Positions 32,222 through 40,786 are shown, counted from the first letter of the stretch. The stretch is DNA of 64,000 nucleotides from Laceyella putida (GCF_042665195.1 NZ_JBHTBW010000032.1:14422-78421), one strand, 5' to 3'. The notes: generated from the letters alone by a model not told the origin. Program-made: numbers and translations.

Positions 32222-32600
32222 TCAACGAAGCCGATGAGAATGATACGGGTATGGACGCCCGTATTCAAATCTGGTAAATCTCCCAAACGCTCCATATCGG
32301 AGAAAACGGAATCCATTCCAACTCCGATTTCAAACTAAGAAGTCCAACAACCGTACCGGCTAATGAATTGACTGACGATAACGGAAAGAATGCGACCGAC
32401 TTCCCATGTTTGAATGGAAACAGCATCGCTGATCTTTTCCATCATGGGGATTATGCAGCAAGTAACGGCCAAAGATGCGTGGAGCGTTTGCATTAAACAT
32501 GGGAGATCTGAAATGGATGAATGGGCTGAGCCACTCTTTTGTGCGGAAGAACCATTCAAGAAAAACCAGCTTCCCCTCTCATCCGATCATTCATTTGAAA

Positions 32601-32636
32601 AAACGGGCCATTATTGAAAATGGTTCGTTTTTTTGT
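32601..32636 (+). terminator. Terminator without an assigned gene
   Basis: AAACGGGCCATT (32601-32612) with AATGGTTCGTTT (32619-32630), one G-T wobble, then a T run. Confidence 0.75.
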
Positions 32637-32781
32637 TCAAATCCCTTTTTGGCCTTCAGTGAATGTGACATGACCAAAAGCCGTGTAAATGTGATGGCGA
32701 TGGAAAAGTATCGCAAGCCGTTGGTGTAAAAAGCCGTTGGCGACACAATGAATGGAAGAGAGGATTTTTAATTGAACGGGT

Positions 32782-32875
32782 CACCGGCACAATTTCAGTT
32801 TTATAGACAAGAGTCGAAGCCATTCTCGAATTCTATCATATGATGTAGTAACCCTTAAGAAAGGAGAGATTTAAA
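32782..32875 (+). promoter_or_regulatory. Duplicated upstream block, copy 2
   Basis: Matches 31445-31537 with few changes, including the ribosome site GAAAGGAGAG. Preservation over 90 non-coding bases points to a shared promoter and leader, or to a recent duplication. Confidence 0.6.
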
Positions 32876-33481
32876 ATGAGAGCACAACATCTATGTAGAA
32901 GAAAAAAAGATTGCTTTACTATTGTTAAGCGCCGCACGAAATGTAAGAAGTTCATTTGCTGCCCGAAAAAAAAGCGTCGCTTTGTCCCGGCGTTTGGGAC
33001 GGCAATCACTGATCCGCCGCTGGTTTTTGTAACAGCACTGGGCATTCCAACTGGTAGTACGCAATTCACTGGTTTTCAACCAGTGGTGGCGGAGAATGTA
33101 ACCGTTGAAAGCACTGGAATCCGGGTACAGAGAAGTGGTTGTTATGAAGTGGGGGGGGCAGCCTCTTTGGTCGTATTTGTCGCGGCCCTTGTAGCGACAA
33201 CTGCGCCAATCCAGATCGCATTGACGCGAAATGGAACGGTGATTCCGGGAACGGAGACCACGCTTGTTCCTACAGGTATTGTGTTAGCTGTCGGAGCAAC
33301 GTTTACCGCTGAAATCCCCGAAAGACAAATTTTCTTAAATGCCGGAGACTTGATTGATTTGACGTTTACTAACACAGGTGCAGCCATCGCTACAGTTGCA
33401 GTGGGCGTCACGGGTGTCCTCGGCGTGGGAAGAGTCTTTGACTCCAATTGTTCGACTAATGGATTTGGCTTCCCGATTTAA
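32876..33481 (+). CDS. Cys/His/Lys-rich-headed spore-surface-like protein, paralogue 2
   Basis: 201 residues, aligned end to end with paralogue 1 except for a shorter head (CRRKKDCFTIVKRRTKCKK) and no Arg/Phe tail. Shared landmarks are VPAFGTAITDP, FQPVVAENV, GCYEVGGAAS, NGTVIPGTETTL, EIPERQIFL and GVTGVLGVGRV. Cysteines in the head are kept, favouring cross-linking to the coat, while the beta body would face outward. It has its own leader and its own terminator. Confidence 0.68.
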   Translation: MRAQHLCRRKKDCFTIVKRRTKCKKFICCPKKKRRFVPAFGTAITDPPLVFVTALGIPTGSTQFTGFQPVVAENVTVESTGIRVQRSGCYEVGGAASLVVFVAALVATTAPIQIALTRNGTVIPGTETTLVPTGIVLAVGATFTAEIPERQIFLNAGDLIDLTFTNTGAAIATVAVGVTGVLGVGRVFDSNCSTNGFGFPI

Positions 33482-33514
33482 GATACTCACAACTAACCAA
33501 GCCGACGAGAAAGG

Positions 33515-33548
33515 ATGCGGGCATCGATGCCCGCATTCTTCTTTTTTC
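33515..33548 (+). terminator. Terminator of paralogue 2
   Basis: ATGCGGGCAT (33515-33524) with ATGCCCGCAT (33527-33536), then TTCTTCTTTTTT. Confidence 0.85.
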
Positions 33549-33613
33549 TACAATAAACAGAAAATTATGATAAAATGGATGGTAGTCGAACTCCATTGGA
33601 GGTGGTTGTCCAG

Positions 33614-35176
33614 GTGATCCTGACCAAAGCGTTGATCCGGGCCGCAAAGAACGAAGGCAAGCGGACGGCGGTGGTGGATGGTGATGTGACGCTCACGTAT
33701 GGTGAATTGGCCGAGCGGGTGAGCCGCTTGAAGCAAGCGTTGAAGGCTCAGGGAATCGGCAAGGGGGACCGTGTCGCCTTACTTCTGTTCAACGATTTTC
33801 GGTACCTGGAATTGTTTTACGCCGTGACGGCGCTGGGCGCGATCGTGGTGCCGCTCAATTTCCGCCTGGGCCGGCTGGAGATTGTCGAGCTGTTGCAGGA
33901 CTGTACGCCCAAGGCCTTCTTTTTTCATCCGGAATTTGCCCCCATGCTGCCGCAGATCGCAATGCGGGTGATGTCGATCCGCCTGTTTGTGCGGGTGGAT
34001 GGACAAGCGGGGGCGGAGTCCGGGTTTATCAAAGAGTATGAATCGCTGTTGCGGGGAGTTGCGCCCCAGCCGCTCACGTATGACGGGGTCGCGCCGGACG
34101 ACGTGGCGGGAATCTTCTATACCGGGGGCACGACGGGCCGGCCCAAAGGGGTGATGTTGACCCACGCCAACTTGGTGAGCAATGCCTACCATGGGGTGGT
34201 GGCCTTCCGCTTTGACCGTTCGACGAAGTATCTCCATGCCGCCCCGATGTTCCATCTGGCCGATGGGGCGTGCACGTTTGCGGTTACCTTGGTCGGCGGG
34301 GCGCATCACCACCTGCGCGCGTTTCAGCCGGGGGCGTTTCTGGAGTGGGTGGGGCGCCACAAGCCAACCGCCTGCCTGTTGGTGCCGACGATGGTCAACC
34401 TGATTGTGAATGATCCCCATGTGGAGGAGGCGGATTGCTCCTCGCTCAGACAGTTGGTCTACGGTGGCTCCCCCATGCCGGTGGAAGTGTTGCAGAAAGC
34501 GCAGGCGCTCTGGCCGCACATTTCTTTCATCCAAGGCTATGGCATGTCGGAAGCGGCGCCCTTGGTTACTACGTTGGCTCCGGAAGACCATCAGCCAGCG
34601 GATAGCGTGCGCCTCGCCTCCTGCGGCCAACCGATTGTCGGGGTGGAAGTGAAGCTGGTGGATGAACGCGGCAATGAAGCGGGCGTCGGGGAAGTGGGCG
34701 AGATCATCGTCCGCGGGCCCAATGTGATGAAGGGATACTGGAACCAGCCGGAGCTGACGGCCGAAGCAATAAGGGACGGGTGGTACCATTCGGGGGATTT
34801 GGCGTACCGGGATGAGGAGCATTATTTCTATATTGTGGACCGCAAGAAAGACATGATCGTAACCGGAGGGGAAAATGTTTACTCGGTCGAGGTGGAGCAA
34901 GTGCTGTACCGACATCCCGTTGTGGTGGAAGCGGCCGTGATCGGTGTGCCTGATCCGGTGTGGGGCGAAGCGGTGAAGGCGATCGTGGTCAAGCGAAACG
35001 GGCCGGAAGCGGATGAACAGGCGCTGATCGACTTTTGCCGCAGGCAACTTGCCGGGTTCAAGGTGCCGAAAAGCGTGGAATGGGTCGATGAACTGCCCAA
35101 GAGCGGAGCGGGGAAGATATTGAAGCGCAAGTTGCGGGAAGCGTATTGGGCGGGGCGTGAGAAAAAGGTGAATTGA
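33614..35176 (+). CDS. AMP-forming acyl-CoA synthetase (ANL superfamily)
   Basis: 520 residues. I chose the GTG at 33614 because GGAGGTGG lies 8 bases before it; an ATG at 33575 has no site. Activates a carboxylic acid with ATP and joins it to CoA. Motifs in order: P-loop YTGGTTGRPKGVMLTHAN, GYGMSEAAP, the hinge YHSGDLAYRDEEHYFYIVDR, GGENVYSVEVE, and the catalytic Lys near the end in KSGAGKILKRKL. A fatty-acid or aryl-acid ligase is most likely. No beta-oxidation genes are nearby. It is GC-richer than its neighbours. Confidence 0.85.
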   Translation: MILTKALIRAAKNEGKRTAVVDGDVTLTYGELAERVSRLKQALKAQGIGKGDRVALLLFNDFRYLELFYAVTALGAIVVPLNFRLGRLEIVELLQDCTPKAFFFHPEFAPMLPQIAMRVMSIRLFVRVDGQAGAESGFIKEYESLLRGVAPQPLTYDGVAPDDVAGIFYTGGTTGRPKGVMLTHANLVSNAYHGVVAFRFDRSTKYLHAAPMFHLADGACTFAVTLVGGAHHHLRAFQPGAFLEWVGRHKPTACLLVPTMVNLIVNDPHVEEADCSSLRQLVYGGSPMPVEVLQKAQALWPHISFIQGYGMSEAAPLVTTLAPEDHQPADSVRLASCGQPIVGVEVKLVDERGNEAGVGEVGEIIVRGPNVMKGYWNQPELTAEAIRDGWYHSGDLAYRDEEHYFYIVDRKKDMIVTGGENVYSVEVEQVLYRHPVVVEAAVIGVPDPVWGEAVKAIVVKRNGPEADEQALIDFCRRQLAGFKVPKSVEWVDELPKSGAGKILKRKLREAYWAGREKKVN

Positions 35177-35182
35177 ATGACG

Positions 35183-35218
35183 AAAGGAACCGGGGCGGGA
35201 GCGCTCGGTTCCTTTTTC
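35183..35218 (+). terminator. Terminator of the acyl-CoA synthetase gene
   Basis: AAAGGAACCG (35183-35192) with CGGTTCCTTT (35206-35215), then TTC. Confidence 0.8.
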
Positions 35219-35436
35219 TGTATATGGTTGACAGACCAAAACGTTCAGTTGTTCACCCATGGTGATTGTAAATTTCATTGAATTCTTAAGGGGTTTTTTG
35301 TTCATCAGGGGCATTTGAATTATGAAATTACCACAAAAATAAGCGAATGTAGTGGGATGATCGCCGTGGTGGCAAAGGCTGGGCGTCCGTAGTATAGAAG
35401 CAAACCTAAGGTTTATCACCACAAGGAGGGCTTTAA

Positions 35437-36057
35437 ATGAACAGAAAATGGCCTAAACTGAAAGCTAGTTGTTTTAAGCGCGGATGTTTTCCGCATCATA
35501 AAAAATTCCACCACTGCAAGCGGGAGAAAGGGCTGTTGACCGAGTTTGACGCGGATGTGCGGGGTGGCAGATCGCAACCGATACCGCTGCTCTCTAGTGC
35601 TACCAACGGCAATGTCGGTTTCAGCAATATCTTTGAGCCGGAGATAGCGCAAGTGAGTGTCTGCCTCGACGATCGTAGCGATCGCGTCTGGTTGACAGGG
35701 ACGGTTGTCTGGGCGGGTTCAGGCACGGGAGGACCGGATCGCATCGCTGAATTTTTCCTTACACGCACGGTAGAAGACGGGCAGGAGTCAGAGATCTTTT
35801 CCGTAGCAGATAACGCCCCCGCTGGTGGAGATCTGGGAAATCCCGTCACTACCACCTTTACCTTTGTGGATGAAGATCCCATTAATACTGTCTGCGAAAA
35901 TGTCGTCTACAGGCTCAGAGTGAGAAACATTTCAACAGGTCCCGCAGCCACAGGGGAAAATCGCACCATCACGGTCACCGGCCCCGTTGTCTTGACCGCG
36001 GCTGAAATTGAAGAGAACAAGAAACGCAGAATTCACCCGAGTTGTTGCAAATGCTAA
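35437..36057 (+). CDS. Cys/His-rich-headed beta protein, spore-surface-like
   Basis: 206 residues behind AAGGAGGG. The N-terminus is basic with Cys/His (CFKRGCFPHHKKFHHCKR), as in the two paralogues 2-4 kb upstream, and the C-terminus again has CCKC, so both ends could be cross-linked. The middle 150 residues form an unrelated beta-rich body, with VWLTGTVVWAGSG, RIAEFFLTRTVEDG and VVYRLRVRNIS. No signal peptide. The shared head over a different body suggests a common targeting or anchoring role for the head. Confidence 0.65.
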   Translation: MNRKWPKLKASCFKRGCFPHHKKFHHCKREKGLLTEFDADVRGGRSQPIPLLSSATNGNVGFSNIFEPEIAQVSVCLDDRSDRVWLTGTVVWAGSGTGGPDRIAEFFLTRTVEDGQESEIFSVADNAPAGGDLGNPVTTTFTFVDEDPINTVCENVVYRLRVRNISTGPAATGENRTITVTGPVVLTAAEIEENKKRRIHPSCCKC

Positions 36058-36544
36058 CTAACTGAGGGGATTGGAGCTACTGGAAAGCTGCCGCACCTGG
36101 CAGGCCAGTAGCTTTTTTGTTTGCAAACCTTTTTTCTAATAAATGATATGATGGTGCCGACGAGTTTGTGAGGGTGCATCGGCAGATTGATGCATGCGCC
36201 CTATTCATGCACGATAACGATTGATAGGAAACCAGATCACCCAGCAGATTACCATCTTTATTCCATGCCAAAGAACCGCTTCTTCACCGCGGTTCCATTT
36301 TGTTTTGATCATCGGTAAGCGGTTTTTTGCGTTTATCTCACCCGCATCGTTTTGAATGCCTGAAAAATATCAACAGCGATGTTTCAAGCAACAGAGTAGG
36401 GAAAGGAGGCTCCAAAATCGTTTTCTTGTCCAATAAAGCCCCGTCTGATTTTTGTCAAACCGAACAAAACAGGGTTATGCGACCACGCCTCCGCCTCCTT
36501 TCTTGCATAAAGTGTAACAATTGAGGTGAAAGGAGGGGGGCGGA
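36058..36544. other. Intergenic region before the YheC/D-like gene
   Basis: Starts with the terminator of the Cys/His-rich gene. The rest has no supported gene; a minus-strand frame (36077-36271) lacks a convincing ribosome site. A GAAAGGAGG sequence near 36400 has no start codon at a workable distance that leads to a long frame. Confidence 0.4.
36075..36118 (+). terminator. Terminator of the Cys/His-rich beta protein gene
   Basis: AGCTACTGG (36075-36083) with CCAGTAGCT (36105-36113), then TTTTT. Confidence 0.85.
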
Positions 36545-37285
36545 ATGGGAAGTGTCATCAGCAAATGGAACAATGCGATGATTCTGTGGCGCGATCCGGA
36601 ACTGAGGCAGCATATTCCGGTGACGGTTCCCTTGACGAAACAGCATCTGCACGGCATGTTGCAAGAGTTTCCCTTTGTTTATTTGAAACCGGACAATTCT
36701 TGCCAGGGAAAAGGGCTGTTCCGGATCGACCGCATGGGTCCAAACCGTTATCTCATGCGTGCGCGCGATGTTCAGCTCGAGTTGAAATATGAGAATTTCA
36801 CCAGAATGTGCAAAGATCTGCGTAACGCCAGGATGAGGCGCCCTTATATCATCCAGGAAGGAATCAGCAGCCAAACGCCCGGCGGCGCGATGATGGATAT
36901 TCGCGTCCATTTGACGAGGGTTGACGGAAAATGGGAGATCGCCGGCCTGGTCGGGCGGGTGGCCCAACCGCGGAAAATCGCGACCAATGCTTACAGCGGA
37001 GGAAAGTCGGTGCACGTGGACGAGTTATTGACGAAGGAGATGGGATATTCGGAAGAACACGCCCAACAGACGATCGAAAAGTTAAAAAGTATCTCGGAAC
37101 GGGCGGTTCAGCGGATCAGCGCCCGTTACCCGAGCTGGTCCGAGTACGGTCTGGATATCGGAATCGACAAGCAAGGCCATTTATGGATATATGAAATCAA
37201 CATTCGGCCTGGCACCTTGGTTTTTAAGAACTTGAGTGCGGAATCATGTGAACGGGTGTTGGAACTGCGCAAAAAGGCACGTTAA
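36545..37285 (+). CDS. YheC/YheD-type ATP-grasp protein
   Basis: 246 residues behind GGAGGGGGG. It belongs to the endospore coat-associated YheC/D family, built on an ATP-grasp fold. ATP-site features: VYLKPDNSCQGKGLFRI (Lys and glycine loop), the YIIQEGI strand, DIRVHLTR, and the Mg-binding EINIRPG near the C-terminus. In Bacillus, YheC and YheD localise around the forming spore. The ligand joined by the enzyme is unknown. It is shorter than YheD (about 450) and lacks its N-terminal domain. Confidence 0.8.
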   Translation: MGSVISKWNNAMILWRDPELRQHIPVTVPLTKQHLHGMLQEFPFVYLKPDNSCQGKGLFRIDRMGPNRYLMRARDVQLELKYENFTRMCKDLRNARMRRPYIIQEGISSQTPGGAMMDIRVHLTRVDGKWEIAGLVGRVAQPRKIATNAYSGGKSVHVDELLTKEMGYSEEHAQQTIEKLKSISERAVQRISARYPSWSEYGLDIGIDKQGHLWIYEINIRPGTLVFKNLSAESCERVLELRKKAR

Positions 37286-37344
37286 TCAGGCCCGACATTT
37301 CTCGCGCGCTTGGGTGAGAGGAATGTTGGGCCTTTTTGCACTTG

Positions 37345-37660
37345 TCAGGCTTCCAGCATTTTCACAAACAGGACCCGATCGTTGCCGGGACCATCATAGT
37401 CCGGATGAACGGGAACGCCGTCCCGGACGGTGTCGCTCGGTTCCAAGTGAAAGCCCATCTTCCGATGAAAGGCGATGGAAGTTTGGTTGACAGGGGAAGT
37501 GACTGCGCGAACCTGATGGCAACCATGCGATTTGCAAGATTCGAAAAAGAGCCGGTACAGTTGCCGCGCCAACCCCTGCGTGCGAAAATCGGGATGGACG
37601 CCAACTGCTCCATCCGGCCTTGAACATCACCAAAAGCCGATTAAAGGGGCATGGCGAAGA
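37345..37660 (-). pseudogene. GNAT acetyltransferase remnant
   Basis: The C-terminal frame reads HPDFRTQGLARQLYRLFFES and TSIAFHRKMGFHLEPSD, the acetyl-CoA-binding motif A and the following helix of GNAT enzymes. Upstream the match moves to another frame (GDVQGRMEQLA). Adding one G in the GGCGTCC stretch near 37597 joins the two as MEQLAVHPDFRTQG; further upstream more breaks and a stop appear. So the gene is decayed, or the sequence has base-calling gaps. It lies downstream of the minus-strand pair at 37754-38913. Confidence 0.65.
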
Positions 37661-37753
37661 ACAGGTGTAGGGCTCCTTGCGCCTATTGGGAAACGTCCGG
37701 CACATGGAACAGCGGGTAAGGATGGGATGCGCGATCCTCGCCCCGGCCCCATC

Positions 37754-38176
37754 CTAAGGGTTGGCGAACAAATCGGGATATTCAAGCATGAAGGCTTGGA
37801 CGACAAGGGGGTATTCCTCGTCGGCAATTTCTTTGATCTGTTCATCCCGCACTTCAAAAAAGTAGAGATCGGTTTGCGGCCGCTCCGGGTGGACATACAT
37901 GGCCATCAACCGCTTTCCGTATTCAAAGGTGGCGCCGAGGGTGGCCAAAAACGTTTCCTCGTCCGTTTCCAAGCGCTGGAAAAATATTGGTTCAATCTCT
38001 TGCAAGACCATTTCCGCGTAAGTGTCCCCGGGAAATCGCAACGTTAAGGCCTCTGTTGATTCATCCTCCACAATGTACAGGTTCCGCTTATGCTCTTTTT
38101 TCCACAAGAGCAGGAGATGTTTGACATGGCGATGGATAAACAGATACTGGTGAGGTGTTTGAAAGCGTATATTCAT
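37754..38176 (-). CDS. Hypothetical protein, 140 residues
   Basis: Starts at an ATG overlapping the stop of the upstream methyltransferase by four bases (ATGA type), so it is translationally coupled to it. The protein is soluble, acidic in the second half, with YLFIHRHVKHLLLLWKK near the start and YVHPERPQTDLYFFEVRDE in the middle. No motif or family recognised. Function is probably linked to the coupled methyltransferase. Confidence 0.6.
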   Translation of the reverse strand: MNIRFQTPHQYLFIHRHVKHLLLLWKKEHKRNLYIVEDESTEALTLRFPGDTYAEMVLQEIEPIFFQRLETDEETFLATLGATFEYGKRLMAMYVHPERPQTDLYFFEVRDEQIKEIADEEYPLVVQAFMLEYPDLFANP

Positions 38177-38913
38177 GCCTTCTCCCCCATGGAACGGACG
38201 GATGCCTTGCGGGCGGCGAAGAGGGCCCGGTTTCCATGAAGGTGCAGGCAGGTTGCGACAAATCCCGCTTCATTTAACCAAGCGAGGTGTTCGTCCAATG
38301 TGACGGGAAGGTCCCCGCGTCCTGAGACGATCGCTTGGTGTTCGACAAAGGTCTCTCCTTCATGCGGTGCCACCTGTGACCGGTAGACGCGGTCCTGGCG
38401 TTGCCACAGGGTTTGGTACAGAGGCCAGAGAAGGGGTGACGGAACTTTGATCCGGTCGAGCAGCAGGAACAGGCCTCCCGGTTGCAACCGATCGCAAATG
38501 GCGGAGTATGCCCGCTTCATTTGTGCCGGAGTCAAATGATGAAGGGCTTGGACGGAGAAGACGCATTGGTATGAATAGTCGGGAAGAGGCAATTGGTCCA
38601 AGTCGGCGAAGTCTCCCACATGGGTTTCATATCGGTTGGCATACGGCCGGAGCCGTTCATGCGCCAATTTCAGCATTTCCGTGGAACTGTCCACGCCCAC
38701 CACCCGAGCTTCCGGGATTCGCTTAAACAGTTGTTCTTCCACCAGTCCCGAACCCATGCCGAGGTCAAGCAGCCACTGATTGGGTTGGAACGATGCTTCT
38801 ATGACGGAAAGCAAGATATCCAGTTGCTCCGCGCGCAGGGGATTGTGCAAACCGGCATGGTTTTGGTCCCATTGTTTCGCTTCGCTCGGATCATTCCAAT
38901 TATGACGGGACAT
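38173..38913 (-). CDS. SAM-dependent class I methyltransferase
   Basis: 246 residues from an ATG behind AAGGAGGG. Motif I LLDLGMGSGLVEEQL, acidic loop VVGVDSSTEML, motif II/III GDFADLDQLPLPDYSYQCVF and LQPGGLFLLLDRI are those of Methyltransf_11/25 enzymes. Substrate unknown. Overlap with the 140-residue gene shows an operon. It is divergent from the tyrosinase gene. Confidence 0.82.
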   Translation of the reverse strand: MSRHNWNDPSEAKQWDQNHAGLHNPLRAEQLDILLSVIEASFQPNQWLLDLGMGSGLVEEQLFKRIPEARVVGVDSSTEMLKLAHERLRPYANRYETHVGDFADLDQLPLPDYSYQCVFSVQALHHLTPAQMKRAYSAICDRLQPGGLFLLLDRIKVPSPLLWPLYQTLWQRQDRVYRSQVAPHEGETFVEHQAIVSGRGDLPVTLDEHLAWLNEAGFVATCLHLHGNRALFAARKASVRSMGEKA

Positions 38914-39159
38914 GCGAACCCTCCTTAAAAATTTCTTCCATTTAATTAATTATAGCAAAAAAAGACGACTCTCTTGGCAGAAGCGGATCTCGATCAAATA
39001 AACATGTTTGCTTCACAAACATCAACCGACACGAGAAGGAGATCTACCAACAGCGGGTGGCGTTCCTTTGTTGCGTCACCCATCTTATTTGCGTCATGGC
39101 ACAGCCCGATCTTGTCATTCATAACATGTGTTATATGGTTCAAAGGATGGGTGAGTTCG

Positions 39160-40101
39160 ATGGCCGTGATCCGCAAAAATCAAGCTCACATGAGCAAACG
39201 GGAAAAGCAAAGGTTTGTCCGCGCTTTGCTTGCCCTTAAACGGAAACCGAGCCGATTCTCCGCCAAATGGGGTCGGTACGATGATTATGTGTTTATGCAT
39301 TTGAAGTCGATGGAAAAGATGACCGCCACTTATCCGGGGTGGGCCCACCATGGCCCGGCGTTCTTGCCGTGGCACCGGTTTTTGCTGTTGAGTTTGGAAA
39401 AAGATTTGCAAGCCGTTGATCCGTCCGTCAGCATTCCCTATTGGGATTGGACCGTGAACAGGCACCCGCGTGATCCCCGCGGCCCGTGGACGGATGATTT
39501 CATGGGCGGTTCGGGTGACCCCAAGTTGAATTACCGCGTGACGACCGGGCCATTCGCTTATCCCAATTGGAAGCTGGTCCTGTTTGACCATGATGAGCCA
39601 CGCCTTCCTTATTTGCGCCGCCAACTGGGGACGGGTCAGGGAAGCCGCGTCGCGCTTCCCACAAGGGCGGAGGTGGAGCGGTGCTTGCGGGAGAAGCCGT
39701 ACTACCGGGCTCCGTGGCGGGCGGCGCTCAACCTGCACAAACCCAATAAAAAGCCGACCCGACCCAGCTTTTGCAATCGCTTGGAAGGTTGGTACGGCCA
39801 AGGCCACATCCATAATATCGTGCATCGTTGGGTGGGAGGGGCCGCACGCGGATCAATGGTATGGATGAGTTCGCCCAATGATCCGGTTTTTTGGCTCCAT
39901 CACGCCAATATTGACCGCTTGTGGTCCAAGTGGCAATCACTACATCCCAAAGCAGGGTATCGCCCGACGGGACAAGGGAGGGAGCGGGGGCCGCGCGGGC
40001 ATAACCTGCATGATGCCATGGAGCCGTGGAAATCGATGGGGTTGAAAGTGACACCGGCGATGATGATGGATGTGGATAAGTTGGGCTATCGCTACCGATA
40101 G
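39160..40101 (+). CDS. Tyrosinase (type-3 copper phenol oxidase)
   Basis: 313 residues from the ATG at 39160, 9 bases after AAGGATGG; longer in-frame starts lack homology to the family. Oxidises monophenols and o-diphenols to quinones, leading to melanin. CuA ligands: His47 (VFMHLKS), His63 or 64 (AHHGPAFLPWHR) and His72. CuB ligands: His218 and His222 (GHIHNIVHRW) and one of His247/248 in DPVFWLHHANIDRLW. The size matches Bacillus megaterium tyrosinase (about 300). No signal peptide and no caddie protein gene. It converges on a cupredoxin gene. Confidence 0.92.
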   Translation: MAVIRKNQAHMSKREKQRFVRALLALKRKPSRFSAKWGRYDDYVFMHLKSMEKMTATYPGWAHHGPAFLPWHRFLLLSLEKDLQAVDPSVSIPYWDWTVNRHPRDPRGPWTDDFMGGSGDPKLNYRVTTGPFAYPNWKLVLFDHDEPRLPYLRRQLGTGQGSRVALPTRAEVERCLREKPYYRAPWRAALNLHKPNKKPTRPSFCNRLEGWYGQGHIHNIVHRWVGGAARGSMVWMSSPNDPVFWLHHANIDRLWSKWQSLHPKAGYRPTGQGRERGPRGHNLHDAMEPWKSMGLKVTPAMMMDVDKLGYRYR

Positions 40102-40107
40102 CATGCA

Positions 40108-40152
40108 AAAAGCCAAAATGCGCTCATTTCATGGGTGGGCATTTTGGCTTTT
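40108..40152. terminator. Bidirectional terminator between tyrosinase and cupredoxin genes
   Basis: A perfect 14-bp stem AAAAGCCAAAATGC (40108-40121) with 40139-40152, A-rich on one side and T-rich on the other. Confidence 0.88.
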
Positions 40153-40157
40153 CAGTT

Positions 40158-40625
40158 TCAGGACGGCACGACGGTGATGTAACCGATCATCGGTCCTTCG
40201 TGTTGGTCCGTCATGTGATTATGGCAAATGATTTCAAACGTGCCCGTTTTGTCGGGGGTAAATTCCACCGTGGTCACTTCCCCTTTCTTCACGGTGCTTT
40301 TCACATGAAAGGAAGGGATGGAGAAGTGATGCTCTTTCCCATGAAAGCCATGGATATGGAAGCGGATCTTTTCCCCTTTGGCCACGGTGACAAAACCGGG
40401 GTCAAACCGGTACACTTCCACTTCTTTTCCGGCGTGGTTCGCTTTGTATTCCACTGTAAACAAGTGGATGTCGCGGGTGACCGCTTTTCCATTGGCGCGA
40501 GCGGTTGAGTTGCCCATCGTCGGGGTATCCTGATACCAAGGAAAATTGGGACGAAACACGGCAATGCCGAGCAAGATGAGTCCGCTCGCCACAAAAAGCA
40601 CCAGCCAATTGGTTGATTTGATCAA
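40158..40625 (-). CDS. Membrane-anchored cupredoxin
   Basis: 155 residues from a TTG behind GAGGTGAG. One N-terminal helix (WLVLFVASGLILLGIAVF) anchors it outside the membrane. The cupredoxin fold follows, with ligands His99 or His100 (KEHHF) and the C-terminal loop CHNHMTDQHEGPM: Cys134, His142 and Met146. The spacing is that of a CuA loop (C-x3-C-x3-H-x3-M), but the second Cys is Met138, so a single type-1-like copper is expected rather than a binuclear centre. Role unknown; copper handling near tyrosinase or an electron carrier are both possible. Confidence 0.78.
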   Translation of the reverse strand: MIKSTNWLVLFVASGLILLGIAVFRPNFPWYQDTPTMGNSTARANGKAVTRDIHLFTVEYKANHAGKEVEVYRFDPGFVTVAKGEKIRFHIHGFHGKEHHFSIPSFHVKSTVKKGEVTTVEFTPDKTGTFEIICHNHMTDQHEGPMIGYITVVPS

Positions 40626-40762
40626 TTTGTCTCACCTCACTTTTTCGCATGTAACGGAACGTTGGATGATGCAGGGAAAATTTACCTATTATTTCCCTCT
40701 GTTGATCAATATTTCCTTTTCGGTTTGAGAAATTAACGTTTCCGCTTTGTTCTTCCGCTCGC

Positions 40763-40786
40763 AAAAGTGGTGTTTTTTGCTATAAT
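40763..40786 (+). promoter_or_regulatory. Extended -10 promoter for the 40888 micro-gene
   Basis: TGCTATAAT (40778-40786) is a perfect extended -10 element. The -35 position is poor, as is common with this class. It lies about 100 bases before the start codon. Confidence 0.6.

Larger units (their letters stand above)
32222..32875. other. Gap between the two paralogues
   Basis: About 650 bases without a gene I can support. A small hairpin (ATACGGG/CCCGTAT, 32241-32262) follows paralogue 1. Frames open on both strands near 32335-32620 lack ribosome sites. A good terminator stands at 32601-32636, implying a transcript ends there, perhaps a small RNA or a relic. The last 94 bases are the duplicated upstream block. 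Confidence 0.45.

Noticed and set aside
32335..32617. Small frames on both strands in the gap between the paralogues
   Set aside because: None has a ribosome site at proper spacing, and the composition gives no family match.
33779..35422. A 547-codon frame on the minus strand
   Set aside because: Antisense to the acyl-CoA synthetase, whose motifs are complete; the antisense product is His/Arg-rich with no family features.
36077..36271. A 64-codon minus-strand frame
   Set aside because: TTG start without a ribosome site and overlap with the terminator of the gene at 35437.
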